Origin: Ulota crispa
Lineage: Eukaryota; Streptophyta; Bryopsida; Orthotrichales; Orthotrichaceae
Length of the DNA: 64,000 nucleotides
Direction: 5' to 3'
Assembly (NCBI GenBank): GCA_963920765.1
Contig: OY987246.1
Coordinates: 6,326,501 to 6,390,500 of the forward strand
Shown here: piece after piece, positions 1-10,180 of the stretch
Numbering within the stretch: the stretch's first letter is position 1
Layout: the number at the start of each line of letters is the position of its first letter
Translations under genes and position numbers: made by a program
Notes under the pieces: generated by a model
What the model was told of the DNA's origin: nothing
Database searches by the model: none
Seen by the model: only the letters and a program-made list of their open reading frames with translations

Positions 1-117
1 AAGGTCTCTGAATCCAAATGTGAAGTCAAAATTTCCAAATTCATTTTCCTAATGATAAATTCAATCCCTCAAAATTTCTAAAATACAAAAATTTGGAACT
101 TTTTTGCCTTAGCCCAG

Positions 118-541
118 GCCTCTTTAATTTACGTTTTCTTAAAATAAATGCATAAATTAACAAATTGACCCTTGACAATGTGCACAAATTAAGCCCACTA
201 GTTCCCTATAAAAAAATTGCACTTGACATATGTCACATGGTAGTCATTATGCAAAATTTTGTGACAGCAAGGCCACCATGTTCCTTAGCATGGTTACAGT
301 TGAATCCAACTTCTCTTTTCTTAAACTTTCAAAAAATAAGTATTGTAAATTTCTGACTAACCTCTCACTTCAAGGGATGTTGCAATGCAAGCAATTTAAT
401 GCTTTGTTAGGTTAATATGATATCAAATATGCAATATAAAAAATAAATTTGTTACTTTATGACAATGCATAAATTAACTTCCATGATACGCATAAATTAG
501 GCTAATTTTTTAATTTATGAAAAACATAAATTAAAGAGGCC
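118..541. mobile_element. MITE-like foldback element
   Basis: The left end reads GGCCTCTTTAATTTACG and the right end is its near-exact reverse complement. About 20 bp of terminal inverted repeat bound a 424-bp AT-rich interior without coding capacity. Class is not assigned; no clear target-site duplication was established. Confidence 0.5.
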
Positions 542-940
542 TACCTTAGCCCCACAACCTCCTAACTGAATAGTCGACTGAGCTCCCCAGCCCCACCCAT
601 CCATCCAAGAAATGGACAATGCCCTGGCCGCTTCGGCTTGGGCACCAAGCCACACGTCTTGATAAGGGGGTCGCTCTGCCGTTTTGACCATCAAAAGGTG
701 CTCGGAAAATTATTGTCATGACTAGACACGTGGCTAGAAATCAGATGTTGGATCTACTTCTGCCAGTTCGTTGTCACATTTTTAGTGCCAGTTACATGTA
801 ACTTAGTGATCCCAAACAATCCTCTTTTTTTTTTCCAATGTTTTTTTCCTTTTTCGTCCCTTTTTTGGTACTTCTGTAAATTTTTCTGCTGCCCGAGATG
901 CTTCCAGACGGCGAGCTCAGTCTCCCTCACAGCCAGTTTC

Positions 941-1143
941 CATGTGGGCTGGAGGGGTCCAGGCCTGGACGTCCAGCCTCCGGTCTTGTAAAAGTGGGAC
1001 TACACGACTAGAGGGCTTGGACCCAAATTCGGAGGTTGCTTTCCAAACTCTCCCCATTTATGACATTTCATGATTTTTTCATCTTTCTGCTCGGGTTAAC
1101 TTGGAGGGGGCCTCCAGTTCCAGTCCCTCGTGGAAAATGGCTC
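941..1143 (+). mobile_element. MITE-like element, AGCCAGTTTCCA family, copy 1
   Basis: About 200 bp bounded by AGCCAGTTTCCATG and a matching inverted end near ATGGCTCAAC. A second copy in opposite orientation lies at 2110-2329 and shares the internal GGAGGGGTCCA and TGGACSTCC motifs. Non-coding. Confidence 0.45.
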
Positions 1144-1280
1144 AACATATTCCTTAAATGGTCGCCACCTTGCGGTTTCATCCTCTTCATTCCAATTTTT
1201 TTCGTTTTCTTCTTCGGTCATAATCATTTATGCAGCAGATTAATATCTTCAAATTGAATTTTGCACCATCTTGAATTGCC

Positions 1281-1588
1281 TACATTGAATGCTACATTTA
1301 GGTTGCCCTAAACTATTCTATCGACATTCTACACTATATAAATTTGGATTGGTATTACAATAACTTTTAGCAATAATTATTGCATTAAATAGTTTTAAGG
1401 AACTTGACAACAACAATGAGGTTGCAGAAAAAACAAACTAGTAGCGTTTGAGTTGAAAACCAAGTGAAGTTCTAACATCTAGAGAATTGTATGGGCCTCC
1501 AAGTGGTCAAACAATGAGTCATGAGGTAACTTTCTAAGGTAAGGCAACGTAATTGGTTAAACAAACTAAATGCACTATTTTGGTGTAG
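1281..1588. mobile_element. MITE family F1 (TGCATTTAGGTTGCC ends), copy 1
   Basis: About 308 bp with ends containing CATTTAGGTTGCC and its inverse near TAAATGCACTATTTTGG. The same family recurs at 4438-4751, 23631-23935, 29007-29312 and 29661-29886, with partial copies near 57890 and 60745. All share a conserved interior with GAGTCATGAGGTAACTT and ACAAACTAGTAGC. Non-coding foldback element; superfamily not established. Confidence 0.6.
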
Positions 1589-2109
1589 AAGAACCCTGAC
1601 TCCAATGTGTCCAGTCACTAATAAAACGCCACCACTTGCACGTATATTTTGGTTTCAACAATGTGGTCTATTTGTAGCTACCAATTCCCATTTTTATACA
1701 ATGTTTTCTAAGTGTTTACAAAAAAATTGATTCTCATGATACATTTTACGGGTAGGGCAATAATTACCTGCATAGGGCATTTCTTGTAGCATGCTTTGCA
1801 ACACCTAGATAAATGAGGTTTCACAAGGAGAATGATGCAAACCTTCACGGTGAGGCTTGACGTTCTCATGCAACCATGAACCTTCAAGGCCCGCGCCTAC
1901 GTTACAACAAACCGCACGGGTACACCTGGCTATGGAGTGGGGTCATGTTAGAACAGTGCTTGCCAGGGACCGTGAAGGTGAAGTGTTGAAAGCTAAAACT
2001 TGATGGGTATGTGGCTCAATCTGAAGGCCCTGCAACCTACACAGGGACGTGTCAAGTGTTGTTGCGGATTGAAAATGAGGAAGTCGTTACGTTTGGGGAG
2101 CGCGGGGTT

Positions 2110-2329
2110 TAAAGCCAATTTCCATGGGGAACTAGAACTGGAGGGAGCCTCTAGGCTGACTCGGTAGAACCAAGGAAAAACTCTAAAATCTTTACCCGAC
2201 GTAGAATTTAGAAAAGAAAATCCAATCAAGGGTCCGGGAGCTCTAGGATTGTAGTCAACTTTTGCAAAATTGGAGGTTGGAGGTCCACGCTTGGACCCCT
2301 CCAGCAATTCCATTGGAAACTGGCTCTTA
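2110..2329 (-). mobile_element. MITE-like element, AGCCAGTTTCCA family, copy 2
   Basis: Inverted relative of 941-1143: it begins with a form of GCCAATTTCCATGG and ends with GGAAACTGGCTC. Interior similarity to the first copy includes the GGAGGGGTCCA and CTCCAGTTC motifs. Confidence 0.45.
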
Positions 2330-2344
2330 GGTAGTGTGTTGCAG

Positions 2345-2860
2345 GAGATGCTCTAAGCAAGGTTTTTCTAGGCTTTTAAAATCCAAGAAGTTACAAAAAA
2401 ATAATTCAAGCTTCAAGCCTATACAAAAAAATGAAGAAAAAATAACGTTTTTGTGCCAAATGTTGTTCAGTGCCCCAAATCCAAATGCCTTCTACACATT
2501 AAAAAAAAGAATATGTTGATGTTTGTAGCCAATCAATAAGGATTTTAGGCAAAAAACAAAGCAATTTTCACACCATGTGGAGTTGTATTAATTGAAAATC
2601 AAGCCACCCTCAAGTTCCTTTGGGATAATGTCTCCTTCATTATACATTTTTGGATTTTGTAACCATTTTTTCAAAAAATCCATTCTTGCAACTCCAATTT
2701 TTGATTTTAGACAAAATTGGTCACAATCAGCTTGTAAACACTTGCAGCCTAATTTTGCACTTAATTTTTTTCGTGTGGCCATATTTGCACAACTAAAATT
2801 TACCATATGGCCTGAGAAGCTACCGGTCGAAAACAAAAAAAAACCTGCCTAGGCTTGGTG
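2345..2860 (+). repeat. Dispersed ~520-bp repeat, copy 1
   Basis: This block matches, in opposite orientation, 22990-23520. Shared landmarks are TTTTAGGCTTTTAAA-type AT-rich DNA, the CACACCATGTGGAGT and GGCCATATTTGC motifs, and CATATGGCCTGAGAAGC. The left edge carries GGAGATGCTCTAA, which resembles a PIF/Harbinger-type end followed by a TAA target site. No coding capacity is evident. Confidence 0.5.
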
Positions 2861-3896
2861 TACGGGCAGGGAGGCTGTATCCTTCAAGTGAATGCATCCA
2901 GCTTTTTCGCTTTTTCAGTGAGCATGTGTTATTGACACGTGCAATTAATGCTGTCAGGTCCAGCAACTGAGTTGTCATAGCTGGAGAGTGGAGATACAGA
3001 AAATATGTGAAACTTGAGTTTATTTATATTATCTGAAAGGCAAGTTCATATGTTTAAAAAAAAATACGTAGTTGTTTATGATTTGTGAAACGAAGTTCAT
3101 TATAGCATTATTTTGAAAAGCGGGTTTATAACTTATGTTGTTTCTGAAAAGCGAGTGCGTATCTGATGTTTGAAACGTGAGTTAATTAACTTCATTTTTT
3201 TAATCGGCGAGCGATTTTGTATGAATTTAGGGCCCACTATTGGCCAGGTGAGTAGGATTCGGTTTGAAATGAACTTTCTGCTGAAAGGTTTGACAATGAG
3301 AGTGAGAATGGGGATATTCTATTTTTCACCGACAGAGCACGTGGGCTGAACGAATATTTGGGGTTTGACAGAAAGGCAAAATATCTGAATGGGAAAAAGG
3401 GACCCCATAACGACACAACTATCTCTGCTGGCAACACGTCGCTAGAAATTTATTATGCTGAGGAGGCCTTTTATGGGCCACAACTCTAAAGTCTTTTTCC
3501 AATACGCCCACATGGCACGCAACCATTCCAGTGAGCCCCTCTGCTTTTTCGTTACTCTTTTCCATGTTTTAGAGAATGTGAAAATGGTGATGCAGAAATT
3601 CATTGTGAAGCCACGTCTGTGTACTTTTCTGGATAGATATTAGTATCTAATCTGCATGAAACGATTCCAACCGACTGGGGTCAGATGGCATGCCGATATG
3701 TGGGGTCTGTGGTCTGTCTTTTCCCCGCCAAAGAACGTTAAAGTTGAGATATTTATGATTATCAGGATTCAGGAGATTGGATATGGGAATATTGAATTCA
3801 TATTTGGATTTGGAGTCACTCCTTTGGCTTGGAATCACGAAAGAGGAGGATCAAATTGACTATCTCCAACAGAGGGGTAAATTATAACTTTAGGGG

Positions 3897-4275
3897 ATTG
3901 GTATGTGCACGGTTTGATTTATGCACACTCAGGCGGCATAAATTTTAGATTTTTATCATCAAAAAGTTGAATTTGAAAATTTTGAATCTAGATGTGGACT
4001 TAGAGACCTTGATTTAGTGTAGAATCATGAGGGAGGTTAGAAGTGAACAACATGCAATGAAAAAGCTTAGCTACATTGCAAACTATCATTTCTTTATTTT
4101 TTAATGTAAAAAAGCTCAACTTTTTTCATTAGGTTTTGTTCAATTATAAACTCCTTTGTGGTTCTAGACAAAATCAAGGTTGCTAAGTCCAAATCTGAAT
4201 TTGAAATGATCAAACTCAAATTTTTGATGGTAGAAATCTAAGATTTACCCCGCGGGGGGTGTGCATAAATCAAAC
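3897..4275. mobile_element. Palindromic MITE family F2, copy 1
   Basis: About 380-bp foldback. The left half runs through TTTTAGATTTTTATCATC and GAATTTGAAAATTTTG; the right half is its reverse complement with 10-15% mismatch. The centre is AT-rich near 4090-4125. A related copy is at 7711-8107 and an outward-facing pair at 5445-5912. Non-coding. Confidence 0.55.
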
Positions 4276-4360
4276 CCCCGATGTGCATAAATCAAACCCC
4301 CGATGTGCATAAATCAAACCCCCGATGTGCATAAATCAAACCCCCGATGTGCATGAATCA
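4261..4360 (+). repeat. 22-bp tandem repeat, about 4.5 copies
   Basis: The unit GTGCATAAATCAAACCCCCG plus AT is repeated four times without change and then partially. It sits at the outer edge of the F2 foldback element, whose own end contains the same GTGCATAAATC motif, so the array probably grew from the element terminus. Confidence 0.9.
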
Positions 4361-4437
4361 ATTCCCATAACTATAACCCTTATTGAGAAAAAAATGCTTG
4401 GATTTTTCACTGTGGCCCCACAAGAGAGCATGTCTTC

Positions 4438-4751
4438 TACACCAATCAATGCATTTAGGTTGCCCCGTACTAAATTTTCTACATTTCACACTATTTAAAT
4501 TCTTACCAAGACTATAATAACTTTGTAAATATACAGTTATAAACAACAAAAGAGCAAGGAGAGGTTGGGCGTAGTAACAAGAGCCAAAGTCAAGGAGCAA
4601 GAAAGTTAGAAATTTACAAAGAACAAAGAATTGCATTAGCATAATGAGAGTTGCGTGCCCCTCCATGCAGCCAAAGGTGAGTAATGAGGTAACTTTGCCA
4701 AACTAAGATAACCTAAGTTGATAAGGCAACCTCAATGCACTATTTGGTGTA
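4438..4751. mobile_element. MITE family F1, copy 2
   Basis: Bounded by TACACCAATCAATGC with CATTTAGGTTGCCCC inside, and by the inverse near CAATGCACTATTTGGTG. 314 bp, non-coding; same family as 1281-1588. Confidence 0.6.
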
Positions 4752-4763
4752 GGCTCAATCTAA

Positions 4764-5367
4764 TGTACCTTGCCTTTGTAATTGTTTTCATTCACTATGT
4801 TTAACCATTCAAACTTTGGCATTTTATAGAATAAAATTAGCATTTTAGTATCTTATATCACTAGTTTTTAATTTGTACTCAATCTCAATCAAGCATGCCA
4901 AATGTTGAGTTTTGAAAAACCAAAACCCTATTTATTTGGTGAATTACTTTGCATAATGCTCATGGTTTTACATTAGAGTTAATTTAAAAAATAGTGATGA
5001 ACCTTTGCGACTTGATTGCATGATGTGTAGGAAATATCCATACACATATCTTTCCTTATAACAAGCATCTTCAAAAAGTTTAAAACTCCTTATAGTTGAT
5101 TTTAATGTTGGGGTGATTATGACCAAAACTTTTATCACCAATTTTTAAAAATTAATCATCATGTAAAACCATGAATATTATGTAAAATACTAACAAAAAT
5201 AGGGTTTTGGTTTTTTGAAACTCAACATTTGGTATGCTTGATTGAGATTGAGTAAGAATTAAAAACTAGTAATACAAGATACTAAAATGCTAATCTTGTT
5301 TTATAAAATGCCAAAGTTTTCAAGTGGTAAAACAAAGTGGATGAAAGCAATTGCAAGGTCAAGGTAC
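4764..5367. mobile_element. Large foldback element with ~210-bp arms
   Basis: The left arm 4764-4973 and right arm 5158-5367 are reverse complements with few mismatches. They share GTACCTTG at the outer ends and a block around ATTGAGATTGAGTA and CATGCCAAATGTTG. The loop holds a TATGTGTATGG-rich AT stretch. Non-coding. Confidence 0.65.
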
Positions 5368-5444
5368 ATATGTCAATGTGGTGCTAGAGTGGAAAATTTC
5401 AAATTTTCTTAGAAATAAGGGTACAAGTAATAGATTATCTTTTG

Positions 5445-5912
5445 TTTTGGTGTTGTTCAATTGTATTCTCCTCTACGGTTCTAAACTAAATCTCTCCAGA
5501 TTAAAGTAGGGCTTCCAAGTCCAAATGTGAATTCAAAATCTCCTAATTCAACCTCTCAGTAGGTAAAAACCCAAACTCTTATTTTTTTTGGTAGGTGTAA
5601 AATAAAAGCCTTTCCACACTAGCTCCACAATGACATGAGTGTAACATATCATTTGTCATGGCTAGGGTGAATTAAACCCTCATTACCCCTGCCTCAATGA
5701 ATGGGGCCAAGAGCTCAGTCAACTACTTATACAATTTGTGAGACCAATGTGAAAAATTGGAATTTTTTCATGTTCCAAAAATTACAAGCGTTTGAAAGTG
5801 TATCATCAAAAAATTGAATCTACAAATGTTGAATTCACATTTGAATTCAAAATTTCTCATTTAGTTTAGATTCTAGAACCGTGGAGGACGGTTCAATTGA
5901 ACAGCACCAAAA
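5445..5912. repeat. Inverted repeat related to family F2
   Basis: Arms of about 110 bp at 5445-5560 and 5800-5912. The left arm starts TTTTGGTGTTGTTCAATTG and the right ends with the inverse near CAATTGAACAGCACC. The arms match the inner parts of the F2 palindromes but face outward, as if two F2 halves had been joined. Confidence 0.45.
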
Positions 5913-6660
5913 AAAGGAATAGAGATGGAGACACAAAGATCTATTCCCAACTCACATTCCTCCCATGCAATCAATTCTTCACTAAATCTAAAACTTAAAA
6001 TCATATATCTTGAAAGCTCTAATTAAAAATTGAGAGTATGTTGGTTTCAAATTGATGGTGGATTTGTAGTGATTTTAAAAGCATTTTAATCAAAATTTGA
6101 TGCTTTTTTTAAATATTTTTCATTAACACTCCTCCTAACTTGATTCATGTCAAATTTCAATGCATTGTATCCCTCTTTCTATCTACAAGAGGCTCGCTTG
6201 AGTTGAGGCAATTTCAAGCTCTAAAAGGAGGTTAAAAGCTAAGAAAATTGTTGGTAGAAGACTAAAAGTTGATGAATATAGCACATTTGATAATGCAAAA
6301 TTGCACTTGACATGAGTTAAAGGTTTGGAGTTGGAATACTCTACTTTTCAAATTTTGATGTATATGTTCTCCCTTTGTAGGCTTTTAAAATACGTAATTA
6401 GTTTTAGATTTGGTGAAGAATTGATTACATAGAAAAGCTTATAGTGAGGAATGGATCTTTTTCTCCACATCTCTACATTATTATTTTTACCTTGGTATGT
6501 GCAAAAGCAGAAGTTTTTGACCATGGCTCAAAAACATGGATGAGCAGTTGACAGAGCCTCCCGGCCTTAATCATCCACGTGGGGGGCAATGTTGAGGTTA
6601 GTTCAATCTAGCTTCCCTTCACAGATTCGAGAGTGCGTCGGAATGACAAAGACAAATATG

Positions 6661-7067
6661 AAGGTAGCAACACCCATAAGCATCAAAGTAAGGATTTTGG
6701 AGTAGGAAAATCAATTGATGAACTTTGAAGAAAATATTGTCAAGTTAGGAAGAGGACATCAAAAATACTAGCATCAAAATCAATATTTTAATAGCATGCA
6801 TTTGTTTACACAGATTTTTTAAAGTCCAAAATCATCAAAATTGTATAGTTGTGTGTAAGAGATGCTAAAAATAATGTTTATTGGCTTTTAAATAGTGAGA
6901 CAAGACACTCAAAATTATAACGTTAGTCACCAAAAATCACCACTTTGTTAACCATAACCATCACTTTGTCACCCATAACCATATGTTTTTGTTTTTGTAT
7001 TTATCAGTCACTTGACAATGCAAGGTGACGTCCATGGGGACATGACGGAGATAGGTGTTGCTACCTT
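6661..7067. mobile_element. MITE family with AAGGTAGCAACACC ends, copy 1
   Basis: Begins AAGGTAGCAACACCCAT and ends GGTGTTGCTACCTT; 407 bp. The same family, about 400 bp without its insert, occurs at 58568-59723, where it is split by another transposon. A partial end is at about 43367. Non-coding; shared internal motifs are GGATTTTGGAGTAGG and CATCACTTTGTCACCC. Confidence 0.65.
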
Positions 7068-7471
7068 AAGGTAGTATGCTCTAAAACCATCCTTGTAAGA
7101 GCTAGTTTGATTTTTCATGTGCTTTGCAAAATTGGAAGTTTTTTTGTCTAATTTTCAAGTAAAGAGATACAGAATATAGATTTCAAATATAACATAAACT
7201 TTTCCATGTGTTTTGAAGGATTATTGGATTGTTGATGAATTTTCAAATTTTCATACAGTAGACACCTATTTGTGAATTTAGATCTCCCATAAACCATTTC
7301 CATGAAACTTATGAAGATATGAGATGAAACCAAAGAATAAAATTGGCTCTCGCAATAGAATACAATTTTTTCTTTTATGACTTAAAGAGATCCATCCAAG
7401 GACCACAACATTGTCATCCATGGCACCCTATGAAATGCTACACCTAACAAGGGTTTGCAATTTGAACATAC

Positions 7472-7703
7472 TAAGGTAGGAGGCTCTAATTACGTTTGGA
7501 CTCTAATTGTGTGCATTGTCTAGGAACAAGTAACATGTTCCTTCAAGTATGTATTAATGTTAATGATGAGTTAGGTAGGCTTAGCGAGCTAAACAAACAT
7601 GCTAAGCCTACCTAACTCATCAATAATAGTAATATATATTTAAATAGTGTATATTTGAAGCAACATGTCACTCAACGCAATTAGAACCTCCCACCTTACC
7701 TTA
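7472..7703. mobile_element. MITE with TAAGGTAGGAGGCT ends and a central hairpin
   Basis: Begins TAAGGTAGGAGGCTCTAATT and ends in an inverted, slightly diverged form. The centre contains a perfect 21-bp stem (7565-7585 pairing with 7601-7621) around a 15-nt loop. A relative with similar ends lies at 24962-25583. Confidence 0.6.
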
Positions 7704-7710
7704 GGGAATT

Positions 7711-8107
7711 GATATACGTACCACACCTTCTTGACTATTCTACCACACCTTGGGGAAAATTTTAGATTTCTACCATCAAAACCCTGAATTTGAGAATTTG
7801 GAATTGAGATTTGGACTCAAAGACCATGCTTCTATCCTGGATCAAACAAAAAGTTTTAATTAAACAACACTTAATGAAAAAGCTTATACTTTCTACAAAC
7901 AAAAGTAAAGTAATAATTTTCCCCGGAGCTAAGCTCTTTCATTGGGTGTTGTTCAATTACTACATTTACTTTATGGTCCTAGACAAAATCCAAGTCTCAA
8001 AGTCCACATCTGAATTTCGAATTCTCATCCTCAAGTTTTTGAAGATAGAAATCTAAAAAATATCCAAGAGTGTGGTGGGATAGTCAAGAAGGTGGGGTAC
8101 GCATATC
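7711..8107. mobile_element. Palindromic MITE family F2, copy 2
   Basis: About 41 bp of terminal inverted repeat (GATATACGTACCACACC on the left, inverse on the right) lead into F2 arms with TTTTAGATTTCTACCATC. About 397 bp in total, non-coding. Confidence 0.6.
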
Positions 8108-8960
8108 ACTTCCCCTTGCCTTAGAGCAGCTCCACCCATCCGTGGAAAATCAAACTCGCCAAAAGCATTTGCGAGGGCCCACTATTGATGAATCGGCCAG
8201 GCAGAGGGTTGAGAGCATCTCCACCAGTAGGGCCAAGCTGCTGAAATGGCGAGTGGAAACGTTACTGTTCACTTTTATGTCCCCCACCGGTGGCTCGCCC
8301 AAGCAAATTTCTTTTGCGGGCTCGCTAGAAATGGCTCCGGAGACAGCCTCTGGCTGGGGTTGTTCAAAATTTTAGCAAGCTTGATTTCCGTTGCTTTTCG
8401 CAAATCTCTGTCTATTTTGAGGGTGTCTGACAAGTGCAATGTCCAGAGATAAATGTTTGTCTGGCACTGTTTAAAGAACCAGAAGTGCATCGCGTTGTGG
8501 AGAGAGAAGGCGTAGCTTGCAAATAGAGATTGAAGTCATGATGGCGCAGAGCGAAGGGAGAGGCCGCAACTCGCGAGAGAACTCGGAGCTCAAGGGTTTC
8601 AGCACGGAGAGAGAGGGCGGGGAATACAAGCAAATGGGCAAGGCACAATGTCCGCAATCGGAGGCTCTTGCTGCGGCTTGAGCAACGACTTTGACGGTGC
8701 TGCAGCGAAGGGCGCAGGAAGAGGACGCGGCGCTACATCAGAGGGCGCAGGCAAAGGGTGCGGCACTGCATCGGAGGGCGTAGGCAGAGGACGCGGGTTG
8801 CAGAGCGGGTAGAGCGACAACTTCAACGACGCTGCACAGCTTGCAGCAAGCGGAAGCGGTTTGCAACATTGCGGTTTAGGGTTAGAATTCCAGCTAGGAA
8901 GAAGCTAGGCTCTGCAATCAGACAGCAAAGGATTGCAGCACGACTTTGACGGAGTGGGAT

Positions 8961-10123
8961 TCAAAGGCAATGCCAAAGGAGTTCGAGCGCAGCAAGGGCG
9001 AGGTCAAGGCCGAGGAGGACAAGGAGGCCGAGGTGCTCCTGTGCCACAACAGCAAAACAAGGGCCGTAATTTCATTGCAAAGGAGGAGTGACAAATGACA
9101 AGGAGCGTCCTCGCGATTTCCCAAGACCCTATCACCGATAACTAGCAGAAGGCAGGTACCTTCTGGGACCAAATTGCTCAGCATTATCTTGAGAATCAAC
9201 CATGTGGGTATCATCCGACTAGATCACTTGAATCTAAATGGGGTCAAATAAAACACGACCTTGTGAAGTTCATTTTTGCTCACAAACATGCAATTTTGTT
9301 GAATAGAAGCGGTGCTAGTCCTGCTGACATCTTGCAAATGTCTAGAGATCTTTATTGGCATAAGCACCCTAAAAAACATGAATTTGCTTATGAGCATTGC
9401 TAGTTAATTGTGAAGGACTGTGTGGGCTGGGCCGATGATTTTAGCTCACCCATGCCCGGTTCCTCCTCAAAGAGGAAAGGCCCCTCTTCTAACCGGGAAT
9501 TCCAAGTAGACACATTCAAGAGCCTTGTGCAGGTGGAATTGACCTCAGATGCACAAAGCCCCTACAAGCAACCAAGTGGTACAAAAGCTGCAAAGAAGAG
9601 GCATTGGGAGACAAAGGATGTGGAGGCCGCGGCATTACGGCAAGCCACTGCCACGAAGGTGATGGCAGCTGCTGCTGTCTGAAAGGCTAAATCCCTCAAA
9701 GATTCAAACATCATGATGCTGATGACTGCTCCTAGAGGTTGCACGAATGAGGCAGCCCTTCTATTCTTGAAGATTCAACAAGAAGAAGAGTTGGAGATCT
9801 TGGAAGAGCGACGTGCACTTGCTGCTTGGCAGAAGGAGGAGCTTCAGGCGAGTCTTTATGCTTGTGGTTGCCAAGATGCCAAGGAAGAAAGGAACCAGCA
9901 AGGCTTTGGCAATGGTTTTCAACCTCAGAGCTCTCCTTTCACTCCAGATGCTGCAGTTGACGGTGAAGTAGGCGATGAGTCCCTCGAAGGCGACGGAATG
10001 GAGGATTTTGGCCAGGTTTATGGACCGGGCCTTGCTAATCCGGTTTACACCGATGACTTGGTTTTCTTTGACGAACCAGCTAACGTTTTTGATAGAGGAA
10101 CAGAGAATCGGAATGAAAAACAA
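8961..10123 (+). pseudogene. Harbinger accessory Myb/SANT-NAM-like gene, left copy (dead)
   Basis: PIF/Harbinger elements encode a second protein with a Myb/SANT-like DNA-binding domain that helps the transposase enter the nucleus and bind DNA. Here an RG/RGG-rich N-terminus leads into a Myb/SANT-like block (NFIAKEE, DPIT, AGTFWDQIAQHY, SLESKWGQIKHD, GASPADILQMSRDLYWHKHP) as in plant NAM-associated proteins. A KRK-rich linker and an acidic coiled-coil tail (QQEEELEILEERRALAAWQK) follow. Three in-frame stops interrupt it: TGA after NFIAKEE, TAG in DPITDN-QKAG, and TAG in EHC-LIVKD. Each fits a C-to-T or G-to-A change of a Trp or Gln codon. The mirror copy at 18743-19905 has the same stops. Confidence 0.75.
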
Positions 10124-10180
10124 GTAACAAGCTATACCCTCCCCTCACTCCTTTCCTACTCATTGAGGTGTTGTTATTGA

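Larger units (their letters stand above)
1..8121. other. Gene-free, MITE-rich AT-rich region
   Basis: No reading frame here resembles a known protein; all are short and lie in low-complexity AT-rich DNA. The sequence is a mosaic of inverted-repeat elements, listed individually below. Positions 1-100 look like one end of the foldback family seen at 3.9 kb and 7.7 kb. The stretches 545-940, 1590-2105, 2860-3895 and 5915-6660 show nothing I can name. GC is higher around 3240-3860 but without a convincing gene. Confidence 0.7.

Noticed and set aside
4261-4360. CRISPR-like array
   Set aside because: The repeats are directly adjacent without spacers and the DNA is eukaryotic.
8599-8826. Pro-rich frame on the minus strand (and its mirror at 20040-20267)
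   Set aside because: It is antisense to the GC-rich N-terminal part of the Harbinger accessory gene and arises from short GC repeats.
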